The notes under the pieces are model-generated. The model made no database searches. It worked only from the letters and a program-made list of their open reading frames with translations, and was not told the DNA's origin. This document shows, piece by piece, positions 61,583 to 64,000 of a stretch of DNA of 64,000 bases (the stretch's first letter is position 1; the number at the start of each line of letters is the position of its first letter). The DNA is taken from positions 1,860,001 through 1,924,000 of the forward strand of contig NZ_HG938353.1 in assembly GCF_000731315.1 (NCBI RefSeq), given 5' to 3'. This DNA comes from Neorhizobium galegae bv. orientalis str. HAMBI 540. GTDB taxonomy: Bacteria > Pseudomonadota > Alphaproteobacteria > Rhizobiales > Rhizobiaceae. Position numbers and translations under genes: made by a program.

Positions 61583-62548
61583 CTATGAAAATCGGCGGGA
61601 AACGGTTCGAAAGCCGAGATTGCAGCTTGAGGAGCCCGGCGTATTGGAACTGCGCGCCGCCACCCGGTAACGGTGGCAGTAAGAGGCGTGGCAGAGATAG
61701 GAGCCGCCGCGGATGACGCGCCGCTCTCCGTTTGCCGGGCCTTCCGGATCGCCGGATGGCGAGTGGGCATAATAATCCCGCTCGAACCAGTCCGCGCACC
61801 ATTCCCAGACATTGCCGGCCATCTGGTAGAGACCGAAACCGTTCAGTGCGTAGCTTTCCACCGGCGCGGTCGCCAGCCAGCCGTCGGCGGCGGTGTTGTG
61901 GGTCGGAAAGGTGCCTTGCCAGAGATTGGCATGATGCCGGCCGTCTACCTCCAACTCGTCGCCCCCGGGGAACCGTTTGCCCGCGAGACCACCTCTGGCG
62001 GCATATTCCCACTCCGCTTCGGTCGGCAGACGACGCCCGGCCCATTCGCAATAGGCAAGCGCATCGGCATGGCTGACATGCACGACCGGGTGTTCCATCA
62101 GGTCTTCGATACCCGACAGCGGCCCGACCGGATGGCGCCAGTCCGCACCCCGCACGGTGAGCCACCAGGGCGCGCCGTGATATCCGAGAATATCCGGACG
62201 GTCGGCTGCGACGGCTCGCCGGAAAACGCTCGAATCGCCGTAGCGCTCCGCCTCCGTCCGATATCCCGTCGCCCTTGCGAAGGCCGAAAACTGCTCGACC
62301 GTCACGCATGTCGTGTCCATCGCGAACGGGCCGAGCGGCACCTCGTGGACAAGCTCCTCGCCATCCGGCGCATAACCTTCACCGAAAGGATCGCCCATCA
62401 GGAAAGTACCGCCAGGTAGCTCCGCTTCCCGGTGGATCGGGCGCGCGCCGGACGTCTGCGGCTTTATCCCGACCGGCACGACCTCGCCTTCCCGCTCGCG
62501 TGAAGCGGCGCAGCAGCAGGTGTTTCCGGCGAGAGCGGCATCGGTCAT
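61583..62548 (-). CDS. Formylglycine-generating enzyme (sulfatase maturase, SUMF1 family)
   Basis: 321 residues from the ATG at 62548; the longer frame overlaps the TetR gene. Oxidises the sulfatase Cys to formylglycine using oxygen and a copper-bound Cys pair. The pair is visible as Cys286 and Cys291 in GGSYLCHASYCHRYRVAARS, and ELPGGTFLMGDPFGEGYAPD, LPTEAEWEYAARGGLAGKRF and GNVWEWCADWF complete the fold. The N-terminus has an odd Cys-Cys-Cys (NTCCCAAS). It overlaps the TetR stop by 4 bp and precedes its presumed client sulfatase. Confidence 0.94.
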   Translation of the reverse strand: MTDAALAGNTCCCAASREREGEVVPVGIKPQTSGARPIHREAELPGGTFLMGDPFGEGYAPDGEELVHEVPLGPFAMDTTCVTVEQFSAFARATGYRTEAERYGDSSVFRRAVAADRPDILGYHGAPWWLTVRGADWRHPVGPLSGIEDLMEHPVVHVSHADALAYCEWAGRRLPTEAEWEYAARGGLAGKRFPGGDELEVDGRHHANLWQGTFPTHNTAADGWLATAPVESYALNGFGLYQMAGNVWEWCADWFERDYYAHSPSGDPEGPANGERRVIRGGSYLCHASYCHRYRVAARSSNTPGSSSCNLGFRTVSRRFS

Positions 62549-63207
62549 CGGCGTTTTTCCTGGCTCGGCTCGTCCAGCGAAATGTGCATATCCGGGTCTC
62601 GCATATAGGGGCGGAGGATGGTGAAGAACTGGATCATTGACGTTTCGCGGCTGACAGCCGTCGGATCCAGAAGCCACTGGAGCCGCACGCCGTCGGCTAC
62701 CGCGATAATCCAGCGGGCGAATGCTTCGAGGGTCATTCCGGCTGGAAGCTTACTCTGATCGAAAACCGCCGCTAACTCACTGGTCATGGAAGCCGCCACC
62801 TCTCGATACCGCTCGACAAACCAGTCGTGGGCCGGATGATCCTGAACGATGCTTTCGGCGGATAGAATCGCAAAAAGCTGTACAAGAATTGGTGTTCGTT
62901 CGTTGGTATGAAGCGTCCGTAGAAATGTGCTTAAATAGTCGAAACCCCGCTCTAAACTTTCCGATTTGGCCTTCTGGTTTCGCTCCTCGCGTTCTTGAAG
63001 CACTGCCAGAAGCAATGCGGCCTTCGACGGAAAATGATGCAGCATGCCGGCCTGCGTCATGCCGACGTCGGCGGCAATATCGGCAATGCTGGCGGAGTTG
63101 AAGCCTCGCTCGGAGAAAAGCCGCAGCGCCGAATCCAGGATCGCCCGCCGCCTGCTGTCTCCCCTTGGGCTTTTGCGCGTCGCTTTCTTGTCCATGCTCG
63201 ACCTCAT
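62545..63207 (-). CDS. TetR family transcriptional regulator
   Basis: 220 residues from the ATG at 63207, which overlaps the stop of the upstream ABC ATPase (ATGA); an ATG at 63195 is a second option. HTH: SRRRAILDSALRLFSERGFN, SASIADIAADVGMTQAGMLH, HFPSKAALLLAVLQ. The C-terminal domain is of the kind with AFARWIIAVADGVRLQWLLD, common in BetI/AcrR-like regulators. It is embedded in the operon it probably controls, between transporter and sulfatase maturase. Confidence 0.9.
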   Translation of the reverse strand: MRSSMDKKATRKSPRGDSRRRAILDSALRLFSERGFNSASIADIAADVGMTQAGMLHHFPSKAALLLAVLQEREERNQKAKSESLERGFDYLSTFLRTLHTNERTPILVQLFAILSAESIVQDHPAHDWFVERYREVAASMTSELAAVFDQSKLPAGMTLEAFARWIIAVADGVRLQWLLDPTAVSRETSMIQFFTILRPYMRDPDMHISLDEPSQEKRR

Positions 63208-64000
63208 CTCCCCGTCCGGATCTGCAAAGGCGTGCCCGCAAAATGACAGGCAGCCTTCTGTCCGGTACCAGTTTCCTTGAGGCTTGGCGAACTGGTGGAA
63301 CAGATTTCCCGCTCCGGAAAATACGCCGGCCCGATCGGACAGCGGGTGCGGAAACGGCAGCCGCTCGGCGGATTGGCCGGGCTCGGCATATCGCCGGCGA
63401 GTACGATCTTCTCCTGTGGCGCATCGAGCACCGGTTCCGGCGTCGAGGAAATCAGCGCCGCCGTATAGGGATGCTGCGGAGAACCGTAGACCTGTTCGGC
63501 CGTGCCGATCTCGACGATCCTGCCGAGATACATCACCGCGACATTATCGCTGATATGGCGCACCACCGAAAGGTCATGGGCGATGAACAGGTAACCGAGC
63601 CCAAGGTTGTCGCGCAGTTCCTCCAGGAGATTGATGATCTGCGCCTGGATCGAGACGTCGAGCGCCGAGACCGGCTCGTCGCAGATCAGAAGCTTCGGTT
63701 CGGTGGCAAGCGCTCGCGCAATGCCGACGCGCTGACGCTGGCCGCCGGAAAGCTCGTAGGGATAACGTTCGAGGAAATCCTCGTTCAGTCCGACCCGCTG
63801 CAGCAATTCGACCGAGCGCTGCCGCGCTTTCTCGCCGTGGATGCCGGCGACCCGGAGTGCTTCGCTGAGCGACTGGGCGATGCTGCGGCGCGGATTGAGC
63901 GAGGCGAACGGGTCCTGGAACACATATTGGATGGTGCGGGTGATCGTGTCGCGATCCTCCTGATCCATCGCACTGACATCGCGGCCGGCGACAGTGATCC
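63204..64000 (-). CDS. Peptide-type ABC transporter ATP-binding protein (DppF/OppF-like), 5' part outside window
   Basis: The frame is open to the window edge (ITVAGRDVSAMDQEDRDTI at the cut), so the N-terminus with Walker A is missing here. Visible: [70 protein letters not shown] and the tail HPYTAALISSTP with CRFRTRCP. It is the last transporter gene before TetR and the sulfatase pair, suggesting uptake of a sulfated solute. Confidence 0.92.
   Translation of the reverse strand, partial: ITVAGRDVSAMDQEDRDTITRTIQYVFQDPFASLNPRRSIAQSLSEALRVAGIHGEKARQRSVELLQRVGLNEDFLERYPYELSGGQRQRVGIARALATEPKLLICDEPVSALDVSIQAQIINLLEELRDNLGLGYLFIAHDLSVVRHISDNVAVMYLGRIVEIGTAEQVYGSPQHPYTAALISSTPEPVLDAPQEKIVLAGDMPSPANPPSGCRFRTRCPIGPAYFPEREICSTSSPSLKETGTGQKAACHFAGTPLQIRTGR

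Overview
The window looks like alphaproteobacterial DNA, most probably from a Rhizobium/Agrobacterium relative. It is GC-rich, dense in dipeptide/oligopeptide-type ABC transporters, LysR/TetR/AraC/RpiR regulators and catabolic enzymes, and it carries a rhizobial-type tartrate dehydratase. No rRNA, tRNA or CRISPR array was recognised. Taxonomy is inferred from family resemblance only.

Left flank (1-4.2 kb): a short flagellar rod-like gene, a flavodoxin-fold protein, a DoxX-like membrane protein divergent from a TetR regulator, an 860-bp gene-free stretch rich in dyads, and dusA on the minus strand.

Island 1 (about 4.1-49.8 kb): a tyrosine integrase starts 84 bp from the dusA start codon. A 43-bp piece of dusA (4121-4163) recurs with one mismatch at 49718-49760, so the 45.6 kb between them is best read as a genomic island integrated in the 5' part of dusA. 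Its cargo is metabolic and modular: (a) 5.9-8.5 kb, a TetR-controlled DUF1330/OsmC/SDR set; (b) 8.6-12 kb, HxlR, two tandem F420-reductase-like genes (the second frameshifted) and an NtaA-type monooxygenase; (c) 12.2-18.8 kb, a tartrate module with a tripartite TctCBA transporter, tartrate dehydrogenase, D-tartrate dehydratase and a divergent LysR; (d) 18.9-22.1 kb, an exported esterase, an AraC regulator and an amidohydrolase; (e) 22.7-33.1 kb, an aldehyde dehydrogenase, a peptide-type ABC transporter, a DAO-type oxidase, an N-formylglutamate amidohydrolase and RpiR; (f) 33.2-44.0 kb, a probable D-peptide utilisation module (M19 dipeptidase, SBP-BCDF transporter, D-aminopeptidase, LysR, D-amino-acid transaminase, DmpA-type peptidase); (g) 44.2-49.3 kb, a broken membrane gene, an IS21-type istA remnant, a broken small gene, an MFS exporter and an AraC regulator.

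Right part (49.7-64 kb): after the duplicated dusA piece comes a decayed copy of the integrase start, which implies a second, older island stacked at the same site. It carries a LysR-SBP-lyase-permease-permease-ATPase-ATPase operon (50.3-58.6 kb) whose second permease has an unusual insert of about 115 residues, a dyad-rich stretch that may be a structured RNA, a DUF4242 gene, and a minus-strand unit of ABC ATPase (cut by the window end), TetR, formylglycine-generating enzyme and a Cys-type sulfatase.

Most cargo follows one plan: import a small organic solute (tartrate, peptides, amine conjugates, possibly sulfate esters) and break it down in the cytoplasm under a dedicated local regulator.
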